DNA from: Pandoraea pulmonicola
Lineage (GTDB): Bacteria > Pseudomonadota > Gammaproteobacteria > Burkholderiales > Burkholderiaceae
Length of the DNA: 64,000 nucleotides
Direction: 5' to 3'
Assembly (NCBI RefSeq): GCF_000815105.2
Contig: NZ_CP010310.2
Location: forward strand, 3,100,001 to 3,164,000
Made by a program: the position numbers and the translations under genes
Notes under the pieces: generated by a model
Seen by the model: the letters and a program-made list of their open reading frames with translations, nothing else
Databases searched by the model: none
Told to the model about the DNA's origin: nothing
In this document: positions 16,866 to 25,325 of the stretch, one piece after another
Position numbering within the stretch: the stretch's first letter is position 1
How the letters are laid out: every line of letters begins with the position of its first letter

Positions 16866-17525
16866 CTACTTGCCCATTTCCACCTTGGCCGACACTTCAC
16901 GCGCCTCGCTCAGATGGTGACGCAGTGTAGGCAATGTCTGACGTGCAAATCCGCGCAAGTCCGAGTCCTGCCCCTTCTCGGATTCGGTCTCGAACAGGGT
17001 CACGGCCCGCTCGTGCGCGTCGGGTCCGGCAAGCGCCAGATACGCCACGTCGAACTCGCGCCCCGACTTGCTCTTGAGCGCCTCGATGTCGGGGTCGACA
17101 GCCGCGTCGGCGGGCACGCTCACGCCCTTTCTCGCCGCCAGTTTCCGCAGCATCTCGTTGGCCTTGCTGTGATCCGTCACCATCTGCTGCGCGAAGCGTT
17201 TGACCGATGGGTTGCTGGAGCGCTGCACGGCGAGCTGGCTTGCCTGCACTTCCGCCTTGCCTGCCTTCTGCGCCTTGTCGACGAACTCCACGTCGAGACC
17301 GGCCGCCGATTGCGCGGTGCGAACGGCTTGCGCACGCTGCGGACTCCCATCCTTGCCCGCGCCCATGCCTCCGATCCCGACGCCGCCTTGCGGCATTTCG
17401 CCCTGGGGCGACGCCTGCGCAAGCGCCACCGTTGCACTCGTCAGCAGCGCGGCGCCCATCAGGCAGGCGCGGTACCACGGGGTCCGTCGTGATGGCATAT
17501 CGTGTACGTCGTGCTCCTCATGCAT
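16866..17525 (-). CDS. DUF4142 domain-containing exported protein
   Basis: 219 residues from ATG 17525, fixed by GGAGG a few bases upstream. A signal peptide (PWYRACLMGAALLTSATVALA) targets the periplasm. The mature protein is helical, with DVEFVDKAQKAGKAEVQASQLAVQRSSNPSVKRFAQQMVTDHSKANEML, the DUF4142 core found in ferritin-like or stress-associated periplasmic proteins. The function of the family is unknown. It sits alone and is divergent from the DapA-like gene. Confidence 0.83.
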   Translation of the reverse strand: MHEEHDVHDMPSRRTPWYRACLMGAALLTSATVALAQASPQGEMPQGGVGIGGMGAGKDGSPQRAQAVRTAQSAAGLDVEFVDKAQKAGKAEVQASQLAVQRSSNPSVKRFAQQMVTDHSKANEMLRKLAARKGVSVPADAAVDPDIEALKSKSGREFDVAYLALAGPDAHERAVTLFETESEKGQDSDLRGFARQTLPTLRHHLSEAREVSAKVEMGK

Positions 17526-17704
17526 AGGGTCCTCCTCGTCGCTGAGCATCCTGGGGGTCGGAACATCACGGCATCGGAATGCCGCAAATCTTCGGGACAC
17601 CGACCAATGCCCGTTCGACTACGCTGTCTGCGATGCCGTTCGCCCCGGCGCCATCGAAACTTTCTATGTGGCGCCACCATCGGTAGCCGATTCTCAATAT
17701 CGAG

Positions 17705-17732
17705 TTGACGGCACCCGCGCATTCCGTATAGA
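17705..17732 (+). promoter_or_regulatory. sigma-70-like promoter of the DapA-family gene leader
   Basis: TTGACG (17705-17710), 16-bp spacer, TATAGA (17727-17732). The predicted start near 17739 leaves a leader of about 310 nt before the aldolase gene and places the short ORF at 17741 at the very 5' end of the message. Confidence 0.5.
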
Positions 17733-17740
17733 GTCACCGC

Positions 17741-17839
17741 ATGATGAATTTCAGCCACCCGCACGCGCAAGCTCTGCACGTTGTTCCGATGGGACAACCG
17801 GTGGCGTTCGTCAAAAACAAAAAACAGTCGCTCAACTGA
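17741..17839 (+). CDS. putative 32-residue leader peptide
   Basis: ATG-ATG start directly at the predicted transcript start, so it would be leaderless. It encodes MMNFSHPHAQALHVVPMG and continues to KNKKQSLN before TGA at 17837-17839. The stop codon lies inside the 5' arm of the 14-bp hairpin at 17827-17870. There are three His codons in the first 13 and a Lys/Asn cluster near the end. No homologue is recognised; coding status is inferred from position. Confidence 0.35.
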   Translation: MMNFSHPHAQALHVVPMGQPVAFVKNKKQSLN

Positions 17840-17878
17840 CCGGAGCGTGCTGTTCCGTCAGTTGAGCGACGGAACAGC
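17827..17878. promoter_or_regulatory. overlapping, mutually exclusive hairpins in the aldolase leader
   Basis: Hairpin A: 14-bp perfect stem, 17827-17840 with 17857-17870. Hairpin B: 11-bp perfect stem, 17849-17859 with 17868-17878. They share bases 17857-17859 and 17868-17870, and B's 5' arm lies partly in A's loop, so only one can form. A smaller 8-bp hairpin lies upstream at 17780-17798. On the minus strand, hairpin A is followed by a T-rich run (complement of 17806-17824), so it would also work as a Rho-independent terminator for antisense transcription. Confidence 0.6.
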
Positions 17879-18049
17879 CACGTGGACCAGGCAGTCCCGC
17901 CCGCGCACCTTGCGCACTCAAGCCACTCAAGCATCACCCAGGCCCAACTGCCCCGAACTTCCCCACGCGTGCATCAGCGTCGCCCGGCTGAACGGTTTCC
18001 GTACAGGTCATCACTCGTTCGTCGCTTAAGTACCGTCAGGGAGACACTC

Positions 18050-19009
18050 ATGCAAGTCGCACCGTCGCAAACCGTTGCATCCAGCACCCACACCGCTGCC
18101 TCGCCGGCCTTTCGAGGCATCTGGCTGCCGCTTGTCACGCCGTTTTCCCCCGAAGGCGCGGCTACGCCGGTGGACCACGCCGCCCTGCGCCGCCTGGTCG
18201 CGCACTATCGTCGCTCGGGCATCGCCGGCCTCGTGATTTGCGGCACGACAGGCGAAGCCGCCGCCCTCGACGATGCCGAACAGCTCGCGATCTTCGAAAC
18301 CGTCTTCAACGAAGCGGGCGATCTGCCCGTCATCGCCGGCCTGGCGGGAAATCATCTCGGGCACACGCTCGCGCGACTCGACGCCTTCAACGCGCTGCCG
18401 CTCGCCGGCGTGCTCGCGCCGGCGCCGTATTACATCCGACCGTCCCAGGAAGGTCTCGTCGGCTGGTTCCAGACACTGGCCGATCGTTCGCGCGCGCCGC
18501 TCGTGCTCTACGACATTCCGTATCGCACCGGGACCACGCTCACGCTCGATACGCTGCTCACGCTCGCCGGTCACGGCAACATTCGAGGCATCAAGGATTG
18601 CGGCGGCAACGCGCATGCGACGCAGGCATTGATCGCCGACGGACGGCTCGCAGTCCTTGTCGGTGAAGATCATCAGTTGCTGTCCACGCTGGCGATGGGC
18701 GGACATGGGGCGATCATTGCCTCGGCGCATTGCCGTGCGGCGCACTTCGTGGCGTTGTATCGAGCGGTGCAGGCGCGCCAGCTCGACGCGGCGCGTGCGC
18801 TGTTCCACGCGCTCATGCCGGTGATCCGGCTGCTTTTCACGCAGCCGAACCCGGGGCCGGTCAAGGCCTGGCTTGCTCGGGAGGGATTGTTGGCGGATGT
18901 GCTGCGCGCCCCCATGACGAGCGCTTCGCCGTCGCTGGCGCAGCAACTGGTGGAGGCGGTTGCCGCGCTCGACGCGGAATTCGGTCCGGGGGCGGTGAAC
19001 GCCGCCTGA
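18050..19009 (+). CDS. dihydrodipicolinate synthase (DapA) family aldolase
   Basis: 319 residues, start ATG 18050 after CAGGGAG; the frame is open upstream to 17882. Pyruvate-type class I aldolase fold: GTTGEAAAL (Thr-Thr that binds the carboxylate), LVLYDIPYRTG with the catalytic Tyr, and GIKDCGGN with the Schiff-base Lys. It could be a 4-hydroxy-tetrahydrodipicolinate synthase paralogue or a sugar-acid or hydroxyproline-type aldolase; the rest of the lysine pathway is not nearby. The 310-nt structured leader suggests post-transcriptional control. Confidence 0.85.
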   Translation: MQVAPSQTVASSTHTAASPAFRGIWLPLVTPFSPEGAATPVDHAALRRLVAHYRRSGIAGLVICGTTGEAAALDDAEQLAIFETVFNEAGDLPVIAGLAGNHLGHTLARLDAFNALPLAGVLAPAPYYIRPSQEGLVGWFQTLADRSRAPLVLYDIPYRTGTTLTLDTLLTLAGHGNIRGIKDCGGNAHATQALIADGRLAVLVGEDHQLLSTLAMGGHGAIIASAHCRAAHFVALYRAVQARQLDAARALFHALMPVIRLLFTQPNPGPVKAWLAREGLLADVLRAPMTSASPSLAQQLVEAVAALDAEFGPGAVNAA

Positions 19010-19021
19010 CGGAGGCTGACG

Positions 19022-19041
19022 GCCGGGGCTGCAGCCCCGGC
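19022..19041. terminator. 20-bp perfect palindrome between convergent genes
   Basis: GCCGGGGCTGCAGCCCCGGC lies between the stops of the DapA-like gene (19009) and the chemotaxis receptor (19089). As RNA it folds to an 8-bp GC stem with a TGCA loop on either strand. Likely a bidirectional terminator lacking a U-run. Confidence 0.5.
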
Positions 19042-19088
19042 GCCGCTCAGGGACGCATAGAGGAAACGCCTCGAAAGTGTCGCCGGCT

Positions 19089-20750
19089 TCAGGCGACGGC
19101 GCGCGGGTCCGCGAGCATCGCGGGTTCGTTGTAGGACGCGTCGTCCGGCGTGATCGGCGCCGGACGCACCACGCTCCTGCGGGATGCGACGCCGTCGACC
19201 GCACCGCTCTCGCCCACGCGGAACTTCGCCGTCTCGGCCACCAGTTCGGAGGCCTGCTGTCGCATATGTTCCGCCGCAGCCGCCGCCTCTTCCACGAGCG
19301 CCGCGTTCTGTTGCGTCACCTGGTCCATCTGGGAGACGGCCTGATTGACCTGTTCGATGCCGCGCGCCTGCTCGTCGCTCGCCGCGGCAATCTCTGTGAT
19401 GAGTTCGCTCACGCGCCGCACCGACACGACGATCTGATCCATCGTCTTGCCCGCCACCTCCACGCGCGACGTGCCGTCCTCGACCTGCTGGACCGACGTT
19501 GCGATCAACTCGCGAATGTCCTTGGCCGTGCCGGCGGAACGCTGCGCCAGCGTGCGGACTTCCCCGGCCACGACGGCGAAACCGCGTCCCTGCTCGCCCG
19601 CGCGCGCCGCCTCCACCGCCGCGTTGAGGGCGAGGATGTTGGTCTGGAAGGCGATGCCTTCGATGGCCTTGATCATGTCGCTCATGCGCGCCGAGGCGCT
19701 CGCCATGGCCTGCATCGTCTCGATGACGGCACGCACGCTTTGCGCTCCCGCGTCGGCCACGCCCGAGGCTTCCTGCGACAGGCGTCGCGCCTGCATGGCG
19801 TGCTCCACGTTCTGCTTCACGGTCGACGTGAGTTCTTCCATCGACGCGGCCGTTTCTTCGAGCGATGCGGCCTGCTCTTCGGTGCGTTGCGACAGATCTG
19901 TGTTGCCCTGTGCAATCTCGCGGGCCGCAGTGTCGATGGCGCCCGACGCGCTCTGGATATTGCGCACCAGGTGGCGGAGCTGGCCGATCGCGGTATCGAG
20001 CGCATGCGCCATCTGACCGACCTCATCGGCGCGCTCGGCGCTCACCCGATGCGTGAGATCGCCGCGCGCGAGCGCCGAAGCCCCCTCGACGGCGGCACGC
20101 ACAGGACGCGTCACCGAACGCGTGATCGCCACGGCGAATACGATCGACAGCGTGATCGATACGACGAGCGTCGCCAGCAGCCACCGGCGCGCGGACGAAT
20201 AGGCGTCGTTCGCGTCGGCGGCCTCCTTGCTGCTCACGGCCTTGCCCACCGCCATCAAACCGTCGAGCGGCGCGAAGTACGCCACTTGCACCTTCTGCAT
20301 GGGGCCCAACAACTCGGTCTTGGCCTCGGCGTAATTGCCGCTGCGCACAAGCGAGACCACGGCGTCGAGCCGTTGTCCGTACTCGGTGTTGGCCTCGGCC
20401 AGCGTGCGGTACAACGCCTTGCCCTTCTCCGTGTAGAAGATCGTCGCCATGCCGGCGATGCTCTTGTTGTTGGCCCGACGAAGTTCGTCGATCGTGGCCA
20501 GGCGCGTGTCGAGCTGCGAGGCGTCTTCCGACATCACGATGTCTCGCAGGAGCACGGCCACATGCGCCGCCCGATCCTTGAGCCCGTGGAATTCGAGAAT
20601 CTTGTTGTTCAGGTCGGAAACGATGAGTTGCGTGTTCGCATCCATCGTCGCCATCTTCGTCACGGCCACTACCGCGACGATCAGCAGCATGAACACGTTG
20701 ATGGAAAAAGCGGCGGCGAGCCGTTTGCTGATACTGAGATTCTTGAACAT
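19089..20750 (-). CDS. methyl-accepting chemotaxis protein
   Basis: 553 residues from ATG 20750 ([16 protein letters not shown], a standard MCP start; 20780 is an alternative). Order: TM1 (about 12-32), a helical periplasmic sensor of the four-helix-bundle type (about 35-190), TM2 (about 193-212), HAMP ([23 protein letters not shown]), and the cytoplasmic signalling domain with the hairpin tip [35 protein letters not shown]. It senses an unknown ligand and signals through CheA/CheW. A FliA-like promoter lies about 120 bases upstream, matching flagellar-regulon control. Confidence 0.92.
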   Translation of the reverse strand: MFKNLSISKRLAAAFSINVFMLLIVAVVAVTKMATMDANTQLIVSDLNNKILEFHGLKDRAAHVAVLLRDIVMSEDASQLDTRLATIDELRRANNKSIAGMATIFYTEKGKALYRTLAEANTEYGQRLDAVVSLVRSGNYAEAKTELLGPMQKVQVAYFAPLDGLMAVGKAVSSKEAADANDAYSSARRWLLATLVVSITLSIVFAVAITRSVTRPVRAAVEGASALARGDLTHRVSAERADEVGQMAHALDTAIGQLRHLVRNIQSASGAIDTAAREIAQGNTDLSQRTEEQAASLEETAASMEELTSTVKQNVEHAMQARRLSQEASGVADAGAQSVRAVIETMQAMASASARMSDMIKAIEGIAFQTNILALNAAVEAARAGEQGRGFAVVAGEVRTLAQRSAGTAKDIRELIATSVQQVEDGTSRVEVAGKTMDQIVVSVRRVSELITEIAAASDEQARGIEQVNQAVSQMDQVTQQNAALVEEAAAAAEHMRQQASELVAETAKFRVGESGAVDGVASRRSVVRPAPITPDDASYNEPAMLADPRAVA

Positions 20751-21106
20751 TGCCTTCGCGCGCGTGAAGCGCCCCGTCATGCGGTGTTGTCGTTGTATTG
20801 ACCTGCTGCCGGCAAGCGCCGCAGGTCGCTGTCTCTCTCGGTGCCGCGAGCGACACCTCTGAGGAGACTTAACGAGTGCTTTTGCCGAAACTTGAGCGAC
20901 CGCGCGACGATTTCCGGAAACGCCCCGCGGACGCCCGTCAGACAAGGCGCTCCAACGTTGGGCCGCGTTGCGGGAAACCCTCAAAAACCAACGCAACTTG
21001 CGTATGTTCAATGGATATATTGCATATGTGGGGGCCAATCTTACGCTCGGCACGTCGGATGAAGCCGTCCCGACGGCGCTGCCGGTCCGGGCGCCATGGG
21101 CGTTGT
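20751..21106. other. 356-nt gap between the chemotaxis receptor and YdcZ-like genes
   Basis: No gene found. It holds the FliA-like promoter for the receptor (20869-20895) and a locally AT-rich patch around 21004-21030 without a recognisable element. Confidence 0.5.
20869..20895 (-). promoter_or_regulatory. FliA (sigma-28)-like promoter for the chemotaxis receptor
   Basis: Read on the minus strand: TCAAGTTT (-35, 20888-20895), exactly 11 bp, then CTCGTTAA (-10, 20869-20876). The enteric consensus is TAAAGTTT-N11-GCCGATAA, giving 7/8 and 5/8 matches. The predicted message has about a 110-nt leader. Confidence 0.55.
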
Positions 21107-21631
21107 TCAGCCGCCGACGACCTTGGCCGCGGCGACGCCAGCGGCGGAGCTTCGCGTGCCCCATTGCACGACCAGCATGCCGGCAACGATCAGTGCGACA
21201 CCAGCGATGCGCATGACGTTCGCGGGCTTCACGCCGAGTCCCATCAATCCGAAGTGATCGATGACGAGCGACGCCACGACCTGGCCGGCCACCACGCACA
21301 CGATGAAGTTGGCGGCCCCCAGGCGGGGCGTGAGCAACAACGCGGCGGTGATGTAAATCACGCCCGCGATGCCGCCGATCCAGAGCCACCAAGGACCGCG
21401 TACCGCAGCCCCCAGATCCGGCGCGCCTGCCCGCATGCCGACGAGTACCGGCAGCACCACGACAAGGCTGACGAGCAATGACGCAACCGTCGCCCAGAGC
21501 GGATGACCGAGGGCGCGCCCCAGGGCCGCGTTGCCGCCAGCCTGAAACGGAACAACGGCCCCGGCGAGCACGGCGACGGCCAACGGCAACAGCACCGACG
21601 CAGGCAATTGAGGCGTGATGGAAGCATTCAT
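21107..21631 (-). CDS. YdcZ/DUF606 family DMT transporter
   Basis: 174 residues, five predicted membrane helices, with the Gly/Ala-rich [29 protein letters not shown] start characteristic of the YdcZ (DUF606) half-size drug/metabolite transporter family. It likely works as a dimer in the inner membrane; substrate unknown. Divergent from a LysR gene that starts 95 nt away, with a T-N11-A-like palindrome between them, so it is probably the LysR target. Confidence 0.82.
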   Translation of the reverse strand: MNASITPQLPASVLLPLAVAVLAGAVVPFQAGGNAALGRALGHPLWATVASLLVSLVVVLPVLVGMRAGAPDLGAAVRGPWWLWIGGIAGVIYITAALLLTPRLGAANFIVCVVAGQVVASLVIDHFGLMGLGVKPANVMRIAGVALIVAGMLVVQWGTRSSAAGVAAAKVVGG

Positions 21632-21680
21632 GGTGACCCTCGTGAAGAAAAAATTTGCTTGTCACCAGCATGAATCATCG

Positions 21681-21697
21681 ATTTCAATAATGGAAAT
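21681..21697. promoter_or_regulatory. LysR-type operator candidate
   Basis: ATTTC-N7-GAAAT, a 17-bp inverted repeat of LysR-box form (T-N11-A core) in the 95-nt divergent gap between the YdcZ-like and LysR genes. Confidence 0.5.
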
Positions 21698-21726
21698 TCG
21701 AAGTTAGCACACAAATTATTCGCCAA

Positions 21727-22635
21727 ATGGATGATCTTCGCCGCATCGACATGAACCTGTTGCTCACGCTGCACGCATTGCTGGCGGAGCGTCACGTATC
21801 ACGCGCGGCGGTGCGTCTGCATCGCAGCCAACCGGCGGTCAGTCATGCGCTGGCCCAGTTGCGCGAGATCTTCGACGACCCCTTGCTCGTGCGACGCGAT
21901 GGCGGGCTGGCGCTCACGGCGCGCGCGCTCGAATTGGAACGTCCGCTGGAAGATGCGCTCGACCAGTTGCGGGGGCTGCTCCACGCCCCGGCGTTCGACG
22001 CGCGGCGCGCGCGACGCACGTTCCGCGTGGCGCTGTCCGATTACGGAGCTCGCGTAGCGCTCCCCGCACTGACGCGTCGCTTGCGCGAGCGCGCGCCGGG
22101 CGTGGATCTCGCGGCCTCGCAGGCGAGCCGGGAGGCGATGCTCACGCAATTGCTCGACGGCGAAATCGACCTCGCGCTCGGCGTGTTCCACGACCTGCCG
22201 GCCGAGCTGCAGGCGCATACGTTGTTCGAAGAAACGTTCATCTGTGTGGCCGACCGGACGACGTTGCCTGCCCGGGGCGTCCTGTCGATGTCGGCCTGGG
22301 TGGCCCGTCCCCACGTGCTCGTGGCGATGCGCCCCGGGGCTGACAACGAGATCGATCAGGCGCTCGCCGCGCACGGCCACACGCGACGCGTGGCCGTCAC
22401 CCTGCCGCACTGGAACATCGCCACGGCGTTGATCGCGGGCACCGACCTGATCCTCACCGTGGCCGAACGCGCGACGGCGCATCTGCGTCACGATCGCCAG
22501 TTGCGCCGCTTCGCCGCACCGTTTCCGATCCCGCCATTCGCGTTCCAGGCGGTGTGGCACACGCGGCGCGACGTCGATCCCGCCCATCGCTGGCTGCGCG
22601 AGCAGATTGCCGAAGTGTGCGCGTGCGGAGAGTGA
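21727..22635 (+). CDS. LysR family transcriptional regulator
   Basis: 302 residues: N-terminal HTH (about 1-65, MNLLLTLHALLAERHVSRAAVRLHRSQPAVSHALAQLREIFDDPLLVR) and a PBP-type effector domain (about 90-295). The DPLLVR segment belongs to the NodD/NahR-like branch. ATG 21727 is used; ATG 21751 (MNLLLTL) is possible. No clear Shine-Dalgarno. Divergent from and probably regulating the YdcZ-like transporter. Confidence 0.88.
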   Translation: MDDLRRIDMNLLLTLHALLAERHVSRAAVRLHRSQPAVSHALAQLREIFDDPLLVRRDGGLALTARALELERPLEDALDQLRGLLHAPAFDARRARRTFRVALSDYGARVALPALTRRLRERAPGVDLAASQASREAMLTQLLDGEIDLALGVFHDLPAELQAHTLFEETFICVADRTTLPARGVLSMSAWVARPHVLVAMRPGADNEIDQALAAHGHTRRVAVTLPHWNIATALIAGTDLILTVAERATAHLRHDRQLRRFAAPFPIPPFAFQAVWHTRRDVDPAHRWLREQIAEVCACGE

Positions 22636-22650
22636 ACGCGGCCGTCAGGC

Positions 22651-22670
22651 GATGGGCGTTGCCACCCATC
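22651..22670. terminator. weak hairpin between convergent genes
   Basis: GATGGG (22651-22656) pairs with CCCATC (22665-22670) around an 8-nt loop, between the LysR stop (22635) and the SnoaL-like gene stop (22712). No U-run. Confidence 0.3.
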
Positions 22671-22711
22671 CCCACATGGCCATGATCGCGGAGCCCAGCG
22701 CGAGGTCCTTT

Positions 22712-23260
22712 TCAGAACATCGAGTTGCCGCTGACGGTCTTCGCGGGCACTTGCTGCGAGACGTCCCAGTGCTCGACGATCTTGCCCTTTTCCAGTCGGA
22801 AGATGTCGACGATGGCGATCGGTTCGGCGCCCGGGTACGGCACCTTGCGCACGTGCAGGATCACGTAGTCGCCGTCGGCGAATGCACGAACGATGTCGCT
22901 GTGCGAATCCGGCTGGTTCTTGCGCAGGAAGTCGAGAAACTTGCCGAAACCTTCGACGCCGTCGGCCGCATTCGGATTGTGCTGGATGTACTGGCGTCCC
23001 AGGTACTGGCGCGCGGCCTCGAAGTCCTTGCGGTTGAGGCCGGCCTCGTAGAACGCGAGCACGATGTCCTTGTTCGAGGCCAACTGTTCGGCGGAGGCGT
23101 CGGGGGCCGAATTGGCCGACGCGCGCAGACCCTCGGCGCCGGCGGCCGAGATCGCCGCACCGGGCACCGGGGGCATGCCGCCCGCGGCACGTGCGACTGT
23201 CGTTGGCGCGAAGGCGACCGTCGCGGCGACGGCAAGGAGCGTTGCGATTGACGTCTTCAT
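22712..23260 (-). CDS. exported SnoaL-like/NTF2 superfamily protein
   Basis: 182 residues. A signal peptide ends near ARAAGG (about residue 26). A cone-shaped NTF2/SnoaL fold follows, recognised by KDIVLAFYEAGLNRKDFEAARQYLG, YIQHNPNAADGVEGFGKFLDFL and KIVEHWDVSQQVP. The HNP and EHWD residues line the pocket in related ester-cyclase-like proteins. Function unknown; the periplasmic location is inferred from the signal. Confidence 0.8.
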   Translation of the reverse strand: MKTSIATLLAVAATVAFAPTTVARAAGGMPPVPGAAISAAGAEGLRASANSAPDASAEQLASNKDIVLAFYEAGLNRKDFEAARQYLGRQYIQHNPNAADGVEGFGKFLDFLRKNQPDSHSDIVRAFADGDYVILHVRKVPYPGAEPIAIVDIFRLEKGKIVEHWDVSQQVPAKTVSGNSMF

Positions 23261-23425
23261 GATCGATAGAGGTGAACGTGACGTGACCAGCCTGTGGCGC
23301 CGGATGCCGCCCGGCTAACCGGACACCATACGATCAGCTTAGCAGTTCGTACGGTTTGCCGTACATCAGCGCCCGCTGACACGCCGTGTGCGCAGATGTC
23401 CGACAGGTTTCACGAGGTCGAATGC

Positions 23426-24190
23426 TCAGCGCCAGGCCGCGCTTAGCATCACGCCGCCGGACACGACGAGCATGACGTCGAGCAAGCGCTGGAATACCCG
23501 CGGCGACAGCCCCAGCACGAAACGCTTGCCGAGCAAGGTGCCGAACATCAGCGTCGCGCCGACGATCAGGCCATTGGCCCATGCCTCGGCAGGCAAGGCG
23601 CCGAGGCCGGAGAACATCAGCACCTTGGCAACGTAGATGAGGACCGAACTGGCCGACTCCGCCCCGAGGAATGCCCCGCCCGACAGGCCGTACGCCGCAA
23701 AGGCCGGTACGCTCAGCGGACCGGTGGAAAGCACGATACCGGTCAGGAAGCCGATCACCGCGCCGGACAGCGCCAACTGCCACGGCGACAACCGCCATTG
23801 CTTGCGAAGCAGGTAGTGCCGCACCGGCACCATCGTCACGAAGAACAGACCCAGCGCGACGTCCACCGCCGTGGCGGGCAGACTCCACAACGTGCGCGCG
23901 CCGAGCGCGGCGGCCGGCGCCCCGGCGATCGAGTACGCCGACACGGCGCGCCAGTCGATTTCGCGCCACCATGCAAGCACCTTCGACACATTGCCGACGA
24001 TGGCGGCAACGGCCATGATCGGCACCGCCTGCTTCGGCCCATAGGTGTAGACAAGCACCGGCAACAGCATCATCGACGATCCCGTGCCGACCACACCGCT
24101 CACCACGCCCGCCGCCGTTCCCACGACCGCCACCATCGCCATGCCCCAGGCATGCGCGGCCAGCGATGCCACCAACCATCCTTCCTGCAT
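23426..24190 (-). CDS. TauE/SafE family sulfite/anion exporter-like permease
   Basis: 254 residues, about 7-8 membrane segments, with the TauE/SafE signature (AAGVVSGVVGTGSSMMLLPVLVYTYG and the second-half GAVIGFLTGIVLSTGPLSVPAF). These proteins move sulfonates, sulfite or other small anions. ATG 24190 is chosen because GAGG lies 6 nt upstream; the frame runs to 24325, which would overlap the LysR promoter. Divergent from the LysR gene at 24351. Substrate unknown. Confidence 0.82.
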   Translation of the reverse strand: MQEGWLVASLAAHAWGMAMVAVVGTAAGVVSGVVGTGSSMMLLPVLVYTYGPKQAVPIMAVAAIVGNVSKVLAWWREIDWRAVSAYSIAGAPAAALGARTLWSLPATAVDVALGLFFVTMVPVRHYLLRKQWRLSPWQLALSGAVIGFLTGIVLSTGPLSVPAFAAYGLSGGAFLGAESASSVLIYVAKVLMFSGLGALPAEAWANGLIVGATLMFGTLLGKRFVLGLSPRVFQRLLDVMLVVSGGVMLSAAWR

Positions 24191-24350
24191 TCGCGCCTCG
24201 TCAGTTGCCGTCCCGCCCCCCCGAATCCGTTCGGGCGAATCACCGACAAACGATAAAGCATGAAGCACACTCACACTATCGACAAATTCAGCGGGCATCT
24301 GTGATAAAAAGTCACGATTGTGCATTCAAGCCGTTCACCGAGGGATTACG

Positions 24351-25325
24351 ATGTCGCGTCGTCAGTTGCCGCCCCTTCACGCGCTGCGGGTGTTCGAGAC
24401 GGCCGCCCGCGCCGAGAGTCTCAGCGCCGCCGCCCAGGAGTTGTCGATCACGCACGGGGCGGTGAGCCGCCAGATCGCGTTGCTGGAGGGCTGGCTCGGG
24501 CAGCGGCTCTTCGTCCGGCAGGGCCAGCGCAATGTGGCCACCGATCACGCCCGCGCGTTCGCCGCCGAGATCAGCGACGCGTTCGACCGGATCGGCGACG
24601 CCGCCCTGCGCTTCGGCAAGGCGCCGCGGACGCGCCTCGTACGCGTGAACGCACAGACCTCGCTCGCGATGCATTGGCTGATCGCGCGCCTGCCAGCGTT
24701 TCATGCCGAGCACCCCGACGTGCAGGTCGTCGTGACGACGTCGAGCAGCGCCGATCCCGCGTTCCGGGGCGGCTTCGACGTGGCCATTCGCCGCGACCCG
24801 CCGCCGCGACCCGAGTGGCAGCCCTACGAGAAAACGACGCTGTTTACCGAACGGGCGAGCGTGATCGCCGCACCCGCCCTGCTCCACGCGCTGCCGCTAC
24901 GGCGTCTGAAGGACCTTGCGAAGCACACATTCGTCGCCACGCAAACGCGCGTCGGCGCATGGGAAGACTGGTTGAGCGCGGCCGGGATGCCTACGCTGCG
25001 GCCCGTGCGATTCCATCGTTTCGACCACTATCACGTAAGCCTGCAGGCGGTCATCGACGGGCTGGGCGTGGGGATCGGCAGCACGCCGACACTGGCGCGC
25101 GAACTCGCCGCGGGCCGTCTCGTGATGCCCTTCCCGGAGATTCAGATGGATGGCGCGACCTACGTCACGCTGGTGCCGCGCGATGCCGACAAATCGCAAC
25201 CGCTGCGCGACTTCCTGACGTGGGTGCACGACGCGGCGCGCACGAGCGCCGTGCCGCTTACGCGCCCGATCCGACGCTCCACTTCCCGGGCGGCACGCCA
25301 AAGGCCCGCCGGAAATAGCGCGTGA
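24351..25325 (+). CDS. LysR family transcriptional regulator (GcvA-like)
   Basis: 324 residues. The HTH reads RQLPPLHALRVFETAARAESLSAAAQELSITHGAVSRQIALLEGWLGQRLF, the GcvA/AmpR-type pattern. The effector domain spans about 92-300. ATG 24351 follows GAGGGA. Divergent from the TauE/SafE gene, a likely target. Its last 68 bases overlap the 3' end of the convergent AraC gene, giving an Arg/Ser-rich C-terminal tail. Confidence 0.87.
   Translation: MSRRQLPPLHALRVFETAARAESLSAAAQELSITHGAVSRQIALLEGWLGQRLFVRQGQRNVATDHARAFAAEISDAFDRIGDAALRFGKAPRTRLVRVNAQTSLAMHWLIARLPAFHAEHPDVQVVVTTSSSADPAFRGGFDVAIRRDPPPRPEWQPYEKTTLFTERASVIAAPALLHALPLRRLKDLAKHTFVATQTRVGAWEDWLSAAGMPTLRPVRFHRFDHYHVSLQAVIDGLGVGIGSTPTLARELAAGRLVMPFPEIQMDGATYVTLVPRDADKSQPLRDFLTWVHDAARTSAVPLTRPIRRSTSRAARQRPAGNSA

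Larger units (their letters stand above)
17526..18049. other. 524-nt divergent intergenic region with promoter, short ORF and hairpins
   Basis: Between the DUF4142 gene (minus) and the DapA-like gene (plus). It contains a sigma-70-like promoter, a 32-codon ORF and three inverted repeats described separately. The remainder, 17879-18036, shows no further gene, only the ribosome-binding site CAGGGAG before ATG 18050. Confidence 0.6.

Noticed and set aside
17800..18049. Possible small RNA on the minus strand ending at the T-tailed hairpin near 17810-17870
   Set aside because: The terminator is convincing, but no -10/-35 pair is visible on that strand between 17880 and 18049, so no RNA gene is called.
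20751..21671. N-terminal extension of the chemotaxis receptor frame to 21671
   Set aside because: The extension would cover the YdcZ-like gene and lacks receptor-like sequence; the real start is [10 protein letters not shown] at 20750.
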